A stretch of 64,000 nucleotides of DNA, taken from contig CAMPEX010000001.1 of assembly GCA_946807835.1 (NCBI GenBank), forward strand, positions 5,347,001-5,411,000. Direction: 5' to 3'. The notes under the pieces were generated by a model, which was not told where the DNA came from, ran no database searches, and was given only the letters and a program-made list of their open reading frames with translations. Shown here one piece after another: positions 48,321-58,579 of this stretch. This stretch comes from Ailanthus altissimus (lineage: Eukaryota > Streptophyta > Magnoliopsida > Sapindales > Simaroubaceae). A program made the translations under genes and the position numbers. Numbering within the stretch: position 1 is the first letter of the stretch; every line of letters begins with the position of its first letter.

Positions 48321-48839
48321 CACCAAAAATTTTTAAATCATCAAGGTTATGCACCATATATCCCACCTCCTAGGAAAAATCTTGAAGAAACTTTGCATAC
48401 GTTCATTGAAAAGTAAGAGTCTGTTAATTCTCAAAATGCTCAAACATTTACTGATTTGAAAGATACTCTTGCTAAATTTGCATCTGCACTGAACATTCAT
48501 AAGAAAGGAAAATTTTCTTCTCAACCACAGCCAAACCCGAAAGGACAATATAACTCAAATGCATATAGTTCAGGAAGTCAACACATGGATTAAATTAAAG
48601 CAGTTATCACTCTTCGGAGTGGTAAAATTGTTGAAAAAGAAATTCCTGAACCTCATAAGAGCGATGAATCAATCTCTAAGGGTAAGAAAAGTGTTGAACC
48701 TACATCTAATAAAGAAAACACCAAATCCTCACCTCTACCCCCATTTCCTCATGCCTTACGTAATACTAAGAATATGAATCACAATCCTGAAAATTTTGAA
48801 ATCTTCAAACAGGTAAAAGTTAATATTCCTTTACTTGAT

Positions 48840-49660
48840 GCTATTAAATAAGTTCCCTCTTATGCAGAATTTTTGAAGAATTTATGCACAGTAAAAAGAA
48901 AACTGAATGTGAAAGAGAAAGCATTTTTAGCTGAACAAGTAAGTGTCATTCTTCAGAATAATAATGCTTTGAAATATAAAGACCCTGGTTGTCCTACAAT
49001 TTCATGTATTATTGGAAGTCATAAAATTGAACAAGCCTTACTTGTTCTTGGTGCTAGTGTGAATTTATTGCCGTATTCAGTTTATTAGCAGCTCAATCTC
49101 GGTGAGTTAAAATCAACTTCTGTAACTCTTTTACTTGCCGATAGATCATTAAAAGTACCAAGAGGGACAGTGGAAGATGTTTTAGTTCAAGTTGATAAAT
49201 TCATATATCCTGTGAATTTTATTGTCTTGGACACAGAACTTGTTAAAGGATATAATCCGATACCTGTTATTTTGGGTTGTACATTTTTAGCAACTTTTAA
49301 CGCTTTGATTAATTGCAGGAATTGAGTAATAAAGCTTTCATTTAGAAACATGACACTTAAACTCAATGTTTTCAATATATGTAAGCAACCATATGAAGGG
49401 GAGAATGAAAGTGAAGAAGGCGACATGATTGAAACTATTGTGGAGGATCATATTTACAAAGGGAGTTCTACTGATCCCTTAGAAATGTGTTTAATAAATT
49501 TATTTGAGTCAAATATACAATTAGATCATGAAATCTCTGACATATGTTGTTTACTTGACCGTGCACAGGTGATTGAAAATAAATGATGGAAACTAAAGTT
49601 TGAAGAATTGGAAGAAAATGAGGATAAACATAACGAAACTTCAAAGTTAGAGTTAAAACC
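48840..49660 (+). pseudogene. Athila-like protease, catalytic Asp lost
   Basis: Reads PSYAEFLKNLCTVKRKL, then GCPTISCIIGSHKIEQALL. The active site is VLGASVNLLPYSVY, where the family has DLGASVN: codon 49044-49046 is GTT, one base from an Asp codon. After a TAG at 49086, LADRSLKVPRGTVEDVLVQVDKF and FIVLDTE, IPVILGCTFLAT (usually GRPFL) follow. A region with NVFNICKQP continues to a TGA at 49584. Inactive by this substitution alone. Confidence 0.85.
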
Positions 49661-49879
49661 CCTGCCTGAATGACTGAAATATGCATTTCATGGAGAGAAA
49701 CAAACTTACCCGGTGGTAATCTCTTCTACACTCACAAGCGAATAAGAAGGTAAATTGATTGAATTATTGAAAATACATAAAAATACAATTTGGTGGACTT
49801 TAAAAGACATAATTGGTATTAATCATTTGATTTGCACACATAGAATACACCTAGAGAATAATGTCAAAACTTCCTAACA

Positions 49880-51180
49880 ACCTTAAAGGAGATTAAATCC
49901 ACATATGAAAGAGATAGTGAGAGCTGAAGTTCTCAAATTACTTGAAGTAGGAATTATCTATCCTATCTCAGATAGTAAGTGGGTAAGTCATACTTAGGTA
50001 GTACCAAAACAATCTAGAATCACAGTTATTGAAAATGAAAAATGTGAGTTGATACCAACTCGAGTCTCATCTAGTTAGAGTATGTACATAGATTATAGGA
50101 AGTTGAACTCGGCTACTAGAAAAGACCATTTTCCTTTACCATTCCTTGATCAAATTATAGAAAGAGTAACAGGATATCCCTACTATTGCTTTCTAGATGG
50201 TTATTCTGGCTATTATCAAATTCTCATAGCACTAAAGAACCAAGAAAAGACTACATTCATATGCCCCTTTGGACTTTGTAATGCCCCAGCAACATTTTAG
50301 ACATGTATGTTAAGCATTTTTAGTGACATGATTGAGCATTATTTAGAAGTTTTCATGGATGAATTAACTGTGTTTGGAAATTCTTTTGATAATTGTCTTG
50401 AAAACTTAGAAAATGTCTTTAAAAGATGTGAAGAAAAGAGCCTTGTATTGAATTAGGAAAAATGTCATTACATGGTTACTTTTGGAATTGTTTTGGGACA
50501 TGTAGTGTCTTCTAAAGGAATTGAAGTGGATAAGGCAAAAGTTGAACTCATTATACATTTGCCTTAACCAAAAATAGTCAGAGAAGTTCAATTCTTTTTA
50601 GGACATACTGGATTCTATAGGAGGTTTATCAAAAAATTTAGTGCTATATCTAAACCTCTTTGTAACCTCTTAGCAAAAGATGTATCATTTGAGTGGGCTC
50701 AAGAGTGTCAAAATTCGTTTGAAAAATTAATTGGCCTCTTAACATATGCTCTTATCATACAATCTCCTGACTGGTCTTTACCTTTTGAGCTCATGTGTGA
50801 TAGTAGTGACTACGTTATTGGTGTTGTATTGAGACAAAGAAAGGAAGGTAAATCCTATATAATTTATTACGCAAGTAGAACTTTAAACAGTGCACAAATG
50901 AATTACATAACAATTGAAAAAGAACTACTTGTTGTAATATTTGCATTAGAAAATTTTTGTTCTTACTTAATTGGTTCTTCAACTGTTGTATTTACTGATC
51001 ATGCTACTGTAAGGTACTTAATGTCAAAATAGGATGTAAAACCAAGGCTGATTCGATGGATTCTATTGCTTCAAGAATTTATTATCATTATCAAGGATAA
51101 GAAGAGAGCTGAGAATATTGTTGCAGATCACTTATTAAGACTCGCACCAGATTCATCAACAGAAATAACACCTATTAATA
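49880..51180 (+). pseudogene. Athila-like reverse transcriptase and RNase H, broken
   Basis: RT begins near VRAEVLKLLEVGIIYPISDSKWV (about 49918) and continues with MYIDYRKLNSATRKDHFPLPFLDQ (50082). The catalytic tetrad is F-M-D-E at 50352-50363 in place of F/Y-M-D-D, so the second metal-binding Asp is lost. PFGLCNAPATF precedes a TAG at 50298. The thumb and connection regions (GHTGFYRRFIKKFS) and RNase H (ELMCDSSDYVIGVVLRQR, FTDHATVRYL) follow, with a TAG at 51030. Nearly all in one frame. Confidence 0.88.
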
Positions 51181-53950
51181 ATTCTTTTCCTGATGAAATT
51201 TTATTTTCTACCATTACAATGCCTTGGTATGCTAATCTTGTTAATTTTCTTGTAACAGGAGAAATGTCACATCAATGGAATGCTCAAGACAAAAGAAAAT
51301 TTATAACTGAGGTAAGAAAGTTTTATTGGGATGATCTTTATCTCTTTAAATATTGTCATGATCAAATATTTCGAAGATGCATACCCGACAATGCGATAAG
51401 TAAAGTTATTGAATATTTTCATTCTGAAGCATGTGGGGGACATTTCTCATCAAAGAAAACAGCTGCAAAAATCTTACAGTGTGTATTTTATTGACCCACT
51501 TTATTTAAAGATACACATGCATTTTGTATAACGTGTAAAAATTGTCAAAGGTTGAGATCAATTTTAAAACAAAACATGATGCCTTTGAACCCCCTTTCTT
51601 GTTATTGAAATCTTTGATTGTTGTGGGATAGATTTCATGGGACCATTTTCGTTATCATTTGGATTTACGTATATCTTAGTTGCAGAGATTATGTCTCAAA
51701 ATGGATTGAGGCTATTCCATGTCGAAATAATGACTATAAAACAGTCATGAAATTTTTGAAAGAAAATATCTTAAGTTGATTTAGAATCCCTCGAGCCATT
51801 ATAAGTGATGGGGGTAAGCATTTTTGTAATAGACTATTTGAAACATTAATGAAAAAATATGGTATTACTCATAAAGTTGTCACCCCTTATCATCCTTAGA
51901 CAAATGGACAAGTTGAATTAGCAAATAGAGAGATAAAATAAATTTTAGAAAAAACTGTAAACCCAAATCGCAAAGATTGGTCTTTAAGACTAAATGATGC
52001 ACTGTGGGCTTATAGAACTGATGCGACATTTCTATATCATAAAATTAAGTGCAAGTATACACTATCGTATGCAAGTAATAAAGAGACTAAATAAGTCGGA
52101 TGTCGAACCCACAGGGATAATTTCTTCTTTTTAACCAATTACTAAAATGATATCTTCTTAATAATTATTCAGAAAAATAAAAATCTAAGAATGAATGTAA
52201 AAAAATATAAAAGTAAAAACACAATGTAAGAGAATTATGTGATAGCAATATAGAGAAAACCTATGATTAATACTATCCCTCAATATGTTTTCTAATGATT
52301 AATCTTCTAATATTTAACTCTCTTAGTCTTTGTTATTGATCAAGACACTAATATATTCACAAGCCTCTTCCAAGGTCATGCAAGTATACCTTAATTTACC
52401 AAATATCTATATTCCTATGGTACTTGTAATAAATTAAGACTCATTAAAATTAGGTCTTATTGATCATACATGCCAATTAGGTATATTCTTATCCTAAATT
52501 GAAACTTGCATATGCAACATTGAATGTTACTTTACAATCATGCATCAAATTACCTAGGTCTAAATATTATGATTCCTCTTCCGAGTTTATCAATAATATT
52601 ACCAACTCATTCATTATATATTGGCCAGATATATTGAAGTATTAAGATCAAGTAATTTAAATATCAAAGAACTAAGTTTATTAAATATTATAAAGATATG
52701 GCAATTAAGCACACATATTGAGTTTAAGTATTAACCCTAGAAAACAAGTTTAGCTCATGGCTACAAGAGAACAGCAGTAAAAATAATAATAAATCATGAT
52801 ACAATCAATAGCAAACCGATATAGATGTTGAATTTGCTCTTAATTGCGCTGCCTAAAATCTCTTGATGTCAAAGAACGCCTTGAATTTCTCTCTAAAGTT
52901 GTTTCAATTAAACTTCTATTGCACTCCAAGACTCGTGCTCTGTATTCTTGATGTTCCTGAATTGCTCTAGGTTCTTGGATTCTTCTTGAAGGCTGGGAAC
53001 GAGTGGCTTTTTATAGGGATTAATATGAGATTGAAAATCTTAATTCTCGTTGGATTAGGAATCGCGCTACTGCTAAGGTGCTATACAGTTGTCGCTGGGG
53101 CGACGTATAAAAAGGCTTTCCTGCTGGAGCGGTGGGTTTATGGCACTGGGGCTCTGTCCCGTCGCTGGAGTGATGAATGTCTGGCGCTGCGGCGCCAGAT
53201 ATGACTTCAACAGGTCATTTTTCTTATTTTGATCACTATTACAGCGCTGGGGCGGTAATAATCGTGGCGCTGGGGCGAGGGACACATACTTTGAAAACTT
53301 TGCATTTTAATCCCTATTTTCGCTCCTTTTGCATTCTTTCTTTAAATTTTGTTCAAGTCCCTATAAATAATATTAATACACATAAATAGCTATTTATTCT
53401 CATAAAATAATAAAATATTAATAAAAATATGAGAAAATATATGACAATTTTGCCCTTATCAAGAACTGCTTTTAAAACTTCATTGGGTATGTTTCCTTAT
53501 AGGATAGTTTATGAAAAACCTTGTCACTTACCTGTGAAATTTGAGCATAAAGCCTACTGGACCATTAAAACTTTCAATGCAAATCTTGATTTCACTGGAC
53601 ACATACGTAAATTACAAATAAATGAACTTGAAGAATTAAGAAATGATGCATATGAGAATTCAAAAATTCATAAAACTAAAATCAAAACTTTTCATGATAA
53701 AAAAATTTAGAGAAAAATATTTGACACTTATCAGAAGGTTTTGCTTTATAATTCTTGACTTTACATATTCCCTGGAAAATTAAGATCAAGATGGAGTGAC
53801 CATTTTATTGTGAAACATATGTACCTTTATGGAACAATTAACATTGAAAAATCCTAGAAATTGGAATGTGTTTAAGGTAAATGGGCAAAGACTCAAGCTG
53901 TTTCTAGAAAACCAAGCTTTTCATTAAGAATTTACGTCCCTGTCGAACCC
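51181..53950 (+). pseudogene. Athila-like integrase, split by a solo LTR
   Basis: An H-H-C-C zinc domain (YFHSEACGGHFSSKKTAAKILQ at about 51414-51480; CITCKNCQ) leads to the core: IDFMGPFS with the first catalytic Asp, IISDGGKHFCN with the second, and NGQVELANREIK with Glu. The frame reaches LWAYRT at about 52013, where the solo LTR 52019-53461 enters. It resumes at 53467 with [29 protein letters not shown], then HDKKI and LRSRWSDHFIVK near 53800. Several stops are present. Confidence 0.85.
52019..53461 (-). mobile_element. Solo LTR, 1443 bp, Athila/Tat-type, in the integrase
   Basis: Plus-strand ends are TGATGCGACA and GCCCTTATCA, with perfect AGAAC duplications (52014-52018, 53462-53466). 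On the minus strand it reads TGATAAGGGC...TCGCATCA and has TATCCCTGTGGGTTCGACATCC near its end, typical of Athila/Tat LTR 3' ends, so it is inserted in reverse. CGCCCCAGCG-type words are clustered at 53085-53275. Confidence 0.92.
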
Positions 53951-54182
53951 TTATTACGAGACCAATTAATCTTTGTTTTATATATTTATATATATATATT
54001 TATTTTTCTTCTAACTTTATATATTTGTTTTTACTTGCAGGTTAATTTAGTATTTTTATTAAAATTTTATTTTGTACCCCGGTTAAGTGGCAGATAACGG
54101 TACTCTGTGATATTTCAAGTCGGTTTTGTCAGTTTTTCATAATTACTGATATCTTCTCTTTTTCCTCATTTTCTAAAAAAAA
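53951..54182. other. Non-coding gap after integrase
   Basis: AT-rich link, with TATATATATTTATTTT near 53990, between the end of pol and the first extra reading frame. Nothing recognised. Confidence 0.4.
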
Positions 54183-54731
54183 ATGGATGACATTCTAAAA
54201 AATTTGAAAAACCGTTTTCCCTCATTGTCTTAAAATTCCTTGAAGAAAATTTACCAAGCAAGATGTGAAAGATTAAAGTTATTAATGATTATGAATATAC
54301 CTGTTGATTTACGTTGGTTAATTAAAGCCAATGTTTGATTTATGGGTAAATTTTCAGACTCATTAATTTCCTATATGCCTGGCTTAGGTAAAAACTCTTT
54401 TGCAAAAAAACAAAGAACAAAATGATTAAATATTTGTTTCAAGTGTGCACACATGACTTGCAACACACGTTGCCGTACTTTAGGAATGATATCTATAAAT
54501 CGCGAAGATAAAATTAGGTTCATTAAAGATGGCCCGATTAAGGAGTCTTTAGATGATATCTTATCGACTCTTGAGACGCATCTTCGTGGATATGTACATA
54601 TTGCAATTTGTGAATTATGGGACATATTTCTAAAAGAACATGAGCAGTATAGTCTCGGGAATCTAACTTTAAAAGACCATGTTTGCCAATTTATAAGAAA
54701 ATTAGATGGAAAGCCTATCCCCGACCCATAG
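54183..54731 (+). pseudogene. Unrecognised extra reading frame with Cys cluster
   Basis: From ATG 54183 (MDDILKNLKNRF) a single frame runs 549 bases with only three internal stops (TAA near 54231, TGA near 54336, TGA near 54423) before TAG 54729; beyond that it stays open for some 40 more codons. A C-X2-C-X4-C-X3-C cluster (CFKCAHMTCNTRC, 54435-54473) suggests metal binding. The strongest open part (54453-54731) has IKESLDDILSTLETH and is rich in charged residues. No membrane segment is seen. I do not recognise the family; it is not a usual Athila env. It lies 360 bases before the LOG-like gene, same strand. Confidence 0.6.
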
Positions 54732-54878
54732 ATGGCGTTTAAGCCGTTACTGAACGTAAAACCAGAGGAGGATGTGAGCCACAATCACAACTACTTGTAT
54801 ATATTTACTATAGCTGTTATTTTAAAAGTTTCATTTCAAACTCAAATGTATTTTCAATAACCAACCACCTATAGTTCT

Positions 54879-54994
54879 TTTTGAAAATTTTGCATTTTAA
54901 GCCGACAACCCATATGAGTGTTCCAAGTAATAAATTAAAAATTGGTAAAACGGTGTTGAAAATTTTGTATTTCAAGCCAACAGCCCATGTGACT
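54879..54994 (+). repeat. Direct duplication upstream of LOG-like gene
   Basis: TTGAAAATTTTGCATTTTAAG followed by CCGACAACCCATATGA at about 54880 recurs as TTGAAAATTTTGTATTTCAAG with CCAACAGCCCATGTGA at about 54955, an offset of about 75. It sits 30-140 bases upstream of the TATA-like box, where promoter elements would be. Confidence 0.75.
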
Positions 54995-55018
54995 TAACTT
55001 TGCAACACCTTTTGGCTC

Positions 55019-55026
55019 TATAAATA
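55019..55026 (+). promoter_or_regulatory. TATA-like box before LOG-like gene
   Basis: CTCTATAAATAC places TATAAATA 51 bases before the first ATG (55077) and 66 before the likely start at 55092, a normal plant promoter and leader geometry. It suggests the gene had its own transcription unit inside the element. Confidence 0.5.
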
Positions 55027-55091
55027 CATTGCATTATTTTTACATCTTTGTACAAACTTAAAATCATTCAAGAGAGATGGTAAGTGTAATC

Positions 55092-55749
55092 ATGGAAGGA
55101 TCATCAACTCGTAAATTCAAAACAATTTGTGTCTTTTGTAGATCCAGCCCTGAAAAAACTAGTGAGTTTGTAGAAGCAGCAGAAACCCTTGGTAAGGTGT
55201 TAGCTGAGCGAAATATTCATTTAGTATATAAGAGAGGTAGTCTTGGATTAATGGGACGTATGGCAACCGTTGCACAAAATAAAGGCAGTCAAGTTTTGGA
55301 TATCATACCGAAAGCTCTAGTTGTTAGAGACATTGTAGGAAAATTAATTGAGGATGAGTTACAGGTATCATCAATGCATGAACAAATGTCTTTTATGCTT
55401 CGTAATGCTGATACCTTTATAGCTCTACCTAGAGGTTTTGAAGTATTTGAGGAAAAATTTCAAATTGTCTCATGGGCACAATTGTAAATCCATAAAAAAA
55501 AACCTCATTGGTTTGTTAAATATTGATGATTTTTATAATAAGTTATTATCTTTTCTTGACTATGTGGTAAAAAAATAATTTGTCTCATCTGCAGCACGAC
55601 AGATCCTCATTTCTGCTTCAACTTTTTATTAATTACTCGATGAACTACAAGTTTTTACACTTTTATCTGATCCAATAATGAGTCAGATAGATTGGTATAC
55701 TGATAACAGTGAAAAGAAACGCAAGATAGATTTGACACTTCATCTGTAG
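55092..55749 (+). pseudogene. LOG-like: LONELY GUY (LOG)-like cytokinin phosphoribohydrolase, intronless, decayed
   Basis: LOG enzymes release active cytokinin bases from cytokinin riboside 5'-monophosphates. The frame (ATG 55092, or 55077) reads KFKTICVFCRSSPEKT, ETLGKVLAERNIHLVY, GSLGLMG, VLDIIPKAL, DTFIALP and FEVFEE...WAQL, the LOG order and length. A TAA at 55485 and a frameshift near 55510 break it; similarity continues (LLNIDDFYNKLLSFLD, ARQILISAS) to TAG 55747. No intron interrupts it, though plant LOG genes normally have several. Canonical FCGSSPG, GGGSIGLMG and PGGYGTLEE appear with Gly to Arg or Glu changes (FCRSSPE, KRGSLGLMG, PRGFEVFEE), and the catalytic Arg region (MHQRK) reads MHEQM. 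Probably inactive here. Inside the Athila-like element, same strand. Confidence 0.85.
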
Positions 55750-55878
55750 CCTATCTACTTCTATGTATTTTAAAGCATTTTGTGTGACTTATTTTATTTT
55801 GTTGCAGGTTTAATTTTCAATAAAATATGTATAAGGTGATATCTTCTATACTTTACTCTTTCTATATTTTGACATTGA

Positions 55879-55912
55879 GGACAATATCTCAATCTGGTTG
55901 GAGGGAGGATAA
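55879..55912 (+). other. Internal polypurine-like motif
   Basis: GAGGACAATATCTC then GGTTGGAGGGAGGAT; the counterpart of 12471-12500 in the other Athila-like element. Placed after the extra genes. Confidence 0.5.
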
Positions 55913-57135
55913 TTGATATATAATGTTAGTGTTAATTATTTTATTTTATTGTTGTTATTTTATTTTATTGTTATTATCACTTTGTTCTGTAAAAAAAAAA
56001 AAGAATTCATCATGAATAACGTGAGTAAAAGGTTTATTTATGCATTCTTGAGACGCATTCTAGTTCTAGAATGACAGAGTAAAGAGTACATTACTAAACT
56101 TTTGAAACACATTCTAATTGGTTTATTTTTAATGTATTTTATATTTATTGCTTAAGTTTTTGGTAACTCTTACGTAAATAAATTTATTTTACTATCGATG
56201 TATGATTTCAATATTGTTTAGTTTAAATCACTTTTTTCTATCTATGTTACTAAAGAATAACTTCTAAAATTATTTTTTAAGAACAATACTAAACCTTATG
56301 GTAAGATGGATGATTCAATATATATAACCAAGAGAATTTTCATATTTAAGTATACATATTCTTTTCTAAACTCACATATCTTTTATGAGTGAGTGGAGAG
56401 GTTTGAGATAACATATTACGAACTTTTATTGATCTTTTAAAATAGTTAATTTTTGTTTGGAATGACATTATTTGGGATGAGGAATGATTTGGTTGCTTAA
56501 CTGAAGGATGAAAAAAAATTGGAAAAGTATTATGGTGATAAATTGTTCTTATTTTGTAATGATTCCTTATGTCTTTAAAACAAACAAAAAAAAAAGAAGT
56601 AAAAAAAAAAGAGAAAAGAAGTCAATTCAATTCAATAAAGTCTTCATTCAATTTTAGAAGACTAAAGTCATTAGGAAGCAATCTTATCACCAAACTCTGT
56701 ATTCGTAAGATTTGCATAAAATAATTAAAGTCTTGAAGTTACATGTGGCAATAATGGTTTGACTCTAAATAATTAATTTTTCTATCTTTGGATCAATGTT
56801 AGTTTGTTCGTTTATCCCTAAATGTAACTTTTTCTTTAGCGATTATCTATTTTCTAACTCTATGAGTGAAATTCTAAGTCATTAAACAAGTTATTCACCT
56901 GTGAGGATATGGAGTTGAGGCTTTTACTTGGAAAAAAAATTTCAAGGCTATATATGTTGTGGTTTGTGGTAAGAAGGCTTTGGCTTAATTCACACACACA
57001 CAAAATTTTAGAAGTATTAATTGAAATAACCTTTATAGCGATTGTAATCTTGAACTGACATTTTGTTTGAAATACTTAAGTAGTGTTCAAATTTTATTTA
57101 TTCTTAAATTGCTAGGGACTAGTAATAAGATAGTC
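55913..57135. other. 3' non-coding region of Athila-like element
   Basis: No open frame recognised. Contains A-rich purine runs at about 55991-56003 and 56580-56625 and a short (CA)n at 56992-57001. TTATTTTATTGTTGTTATTTTATTTTATTG near 55938 is low complexity. Confidence 0.5.
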
Positions 57136-57144
57136 GGGGGGGTG
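57136..57144 (+). other. Polypurine tract
   Basis: Seven G followed by TG, directly before the 3' LTR start TGATGAACAC. Confidence 0.8.
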
Positions 57145-58574
57145 TGATGAACACTTAAAATGACTATTTAATAAGAGTTTTACATCATTGTATTTGTATT
57201 ACTAGTGTATTTAATTTTCTTAACTTAAGTATGTTTACAATATTGTACCTAATTATCTTTTAATTTTTCTGTGATAGGTTCGATAAAATGAGCATAACTT
57301 TCTATCTAAAGATCCAATTAGAGTGATTCTTGATCCTGGGAATATCTTACGCAATGGGCTAACATATTTTATTTTTAAAAGAATTTGAAATTAGAGTGTT
57401 TAGAGGGTGAAAATGGCCTAGAACAGAACTGATCTGCAGTACAGGCCCAGTTTGAACAGTCATCCATATTTGATCCATAACTATAGAAATACATATCTAA
57501 TACGTATGAGACAACTCAATTTAGAAATATAAGAGACTTATCTACAACTTTGATATTTTGAGTGATAGCTAATTTGGATCATATCAATTCCAAATTAGAT
57601 AATCAAGTGGGTGCCTTAGTGATAATCAATGCAAATTATTTTACCACCATTCTTAACTTTTATCATCCAAGTGGTTCCCTCCTAATTTGTCTCGATTTAT
57701 CCATATTTTTCTATAAATAGGTGGCTTATTTATGCCTAAATCATGTAATTAGAAAGTTAAAATTTAGTTCAAAATACTTATCCTTTGTATTATCTCTTTG
57801 TAATATTATTTCTCTTATTTACTATTAAGTCATGTTATTTCTTCTTCCATTTCTTTTCTTTTTCTTTAGTTTTATTATGTCCAAATAATTTTTTTTATGT
57901 TAAGGTGAAAGGTTGAAACTCTTGGCAAGATAATAAGATATGTTTAACATTTATTCATGAATTTAATGTTTCATTCTTAAGTTATACAAATTTATATATG
58001 ATGTATTTATTTTGTTTGTAGAATTAATACCTTTTCTTCTAAAGTGATGATTCTTGATTTATTATTGACAAACTTTATACTTGGCACAATAAATTCTTGA
58101 AATTATTTACAAGATTTTGTGTATATAACATTTCTTGTAAAGTGGGAGTCTTGATTTATTGTAGACAAATATAAAGATTGGCATAATAAATACTTGAACC
58201 CATTTATAAGATTTGGTGTATAATAATTGAAAGAAATAAATACTAATAAATATATAAATGATGATGAACTTTAATTATTATATTTTTTGATTAGAACCTC
58301 CTTTGTGTGAGGATTCCAATTGAATTATAAAAAGAGTTAAATATATTATTACTTCTTATGCTAAGAGTGGATCCCCTTAACCTTAGTTTTTATTTGAATT
58401 GGTTAATTGAATTAATATTTACAAACATCTTATATTGCATTAATTGTCTTAAAAGTGTTTATAATTTGTAATTTTAATTGTACTTCGCTGTGGATCGACC
58501 CCGTTCTCATCGGATTATTTATTACTTCGACAATCCTGCACTTGAGAATAAACTCATATATTCTGGACATGTCA
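57145..58574 (+). repeat. 3' LTR of Athila-like gene-carrying element
   Basis: 1430 bp, TGATGAACAC to TTCTGGACATGTCA, followed by AGGGC. It retains the TG start lost in the 5' copy. Confidence 0.92.
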
Positions 58575-58579
58575 AGGGC

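Larger units (their letters stand above)
45237..58574 (+). mobile_element. Athila-like Ty3-gypsy retrotransposon carrying two extra genes
   Basis: 13,338 bp including a nested 1443-bp solo LTR. Two LTRs of exactly 1430 bp (45237-46666, 57145-58574) are flanked by AGGGC (45232-45236 and 58575-58579). The primer site is complementary to the tRNA-Asp 3' end, as in Athila and Tat elements. Gag, protease, RT, RNase H and integrase are all present but broken. Between the integrase end (about 53950) and the 3' LTR are 3.2 kb holding an unrecognised reading frame and an intronless LOG-like gene, both in element orientation. The LTRs differ by perhaps 5-8% (by eye). The first two bases of the 5' LTR (AA) no longer match the TG of the 3' copy. 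Confidence 0.93.

Noticed and set aside
53073..53285. Minus-strand Pro-rich open frame
   Set aside because: Lies in the GC-rich motif cluster of the solo LTR; open because of composition, no protein similarity seen.
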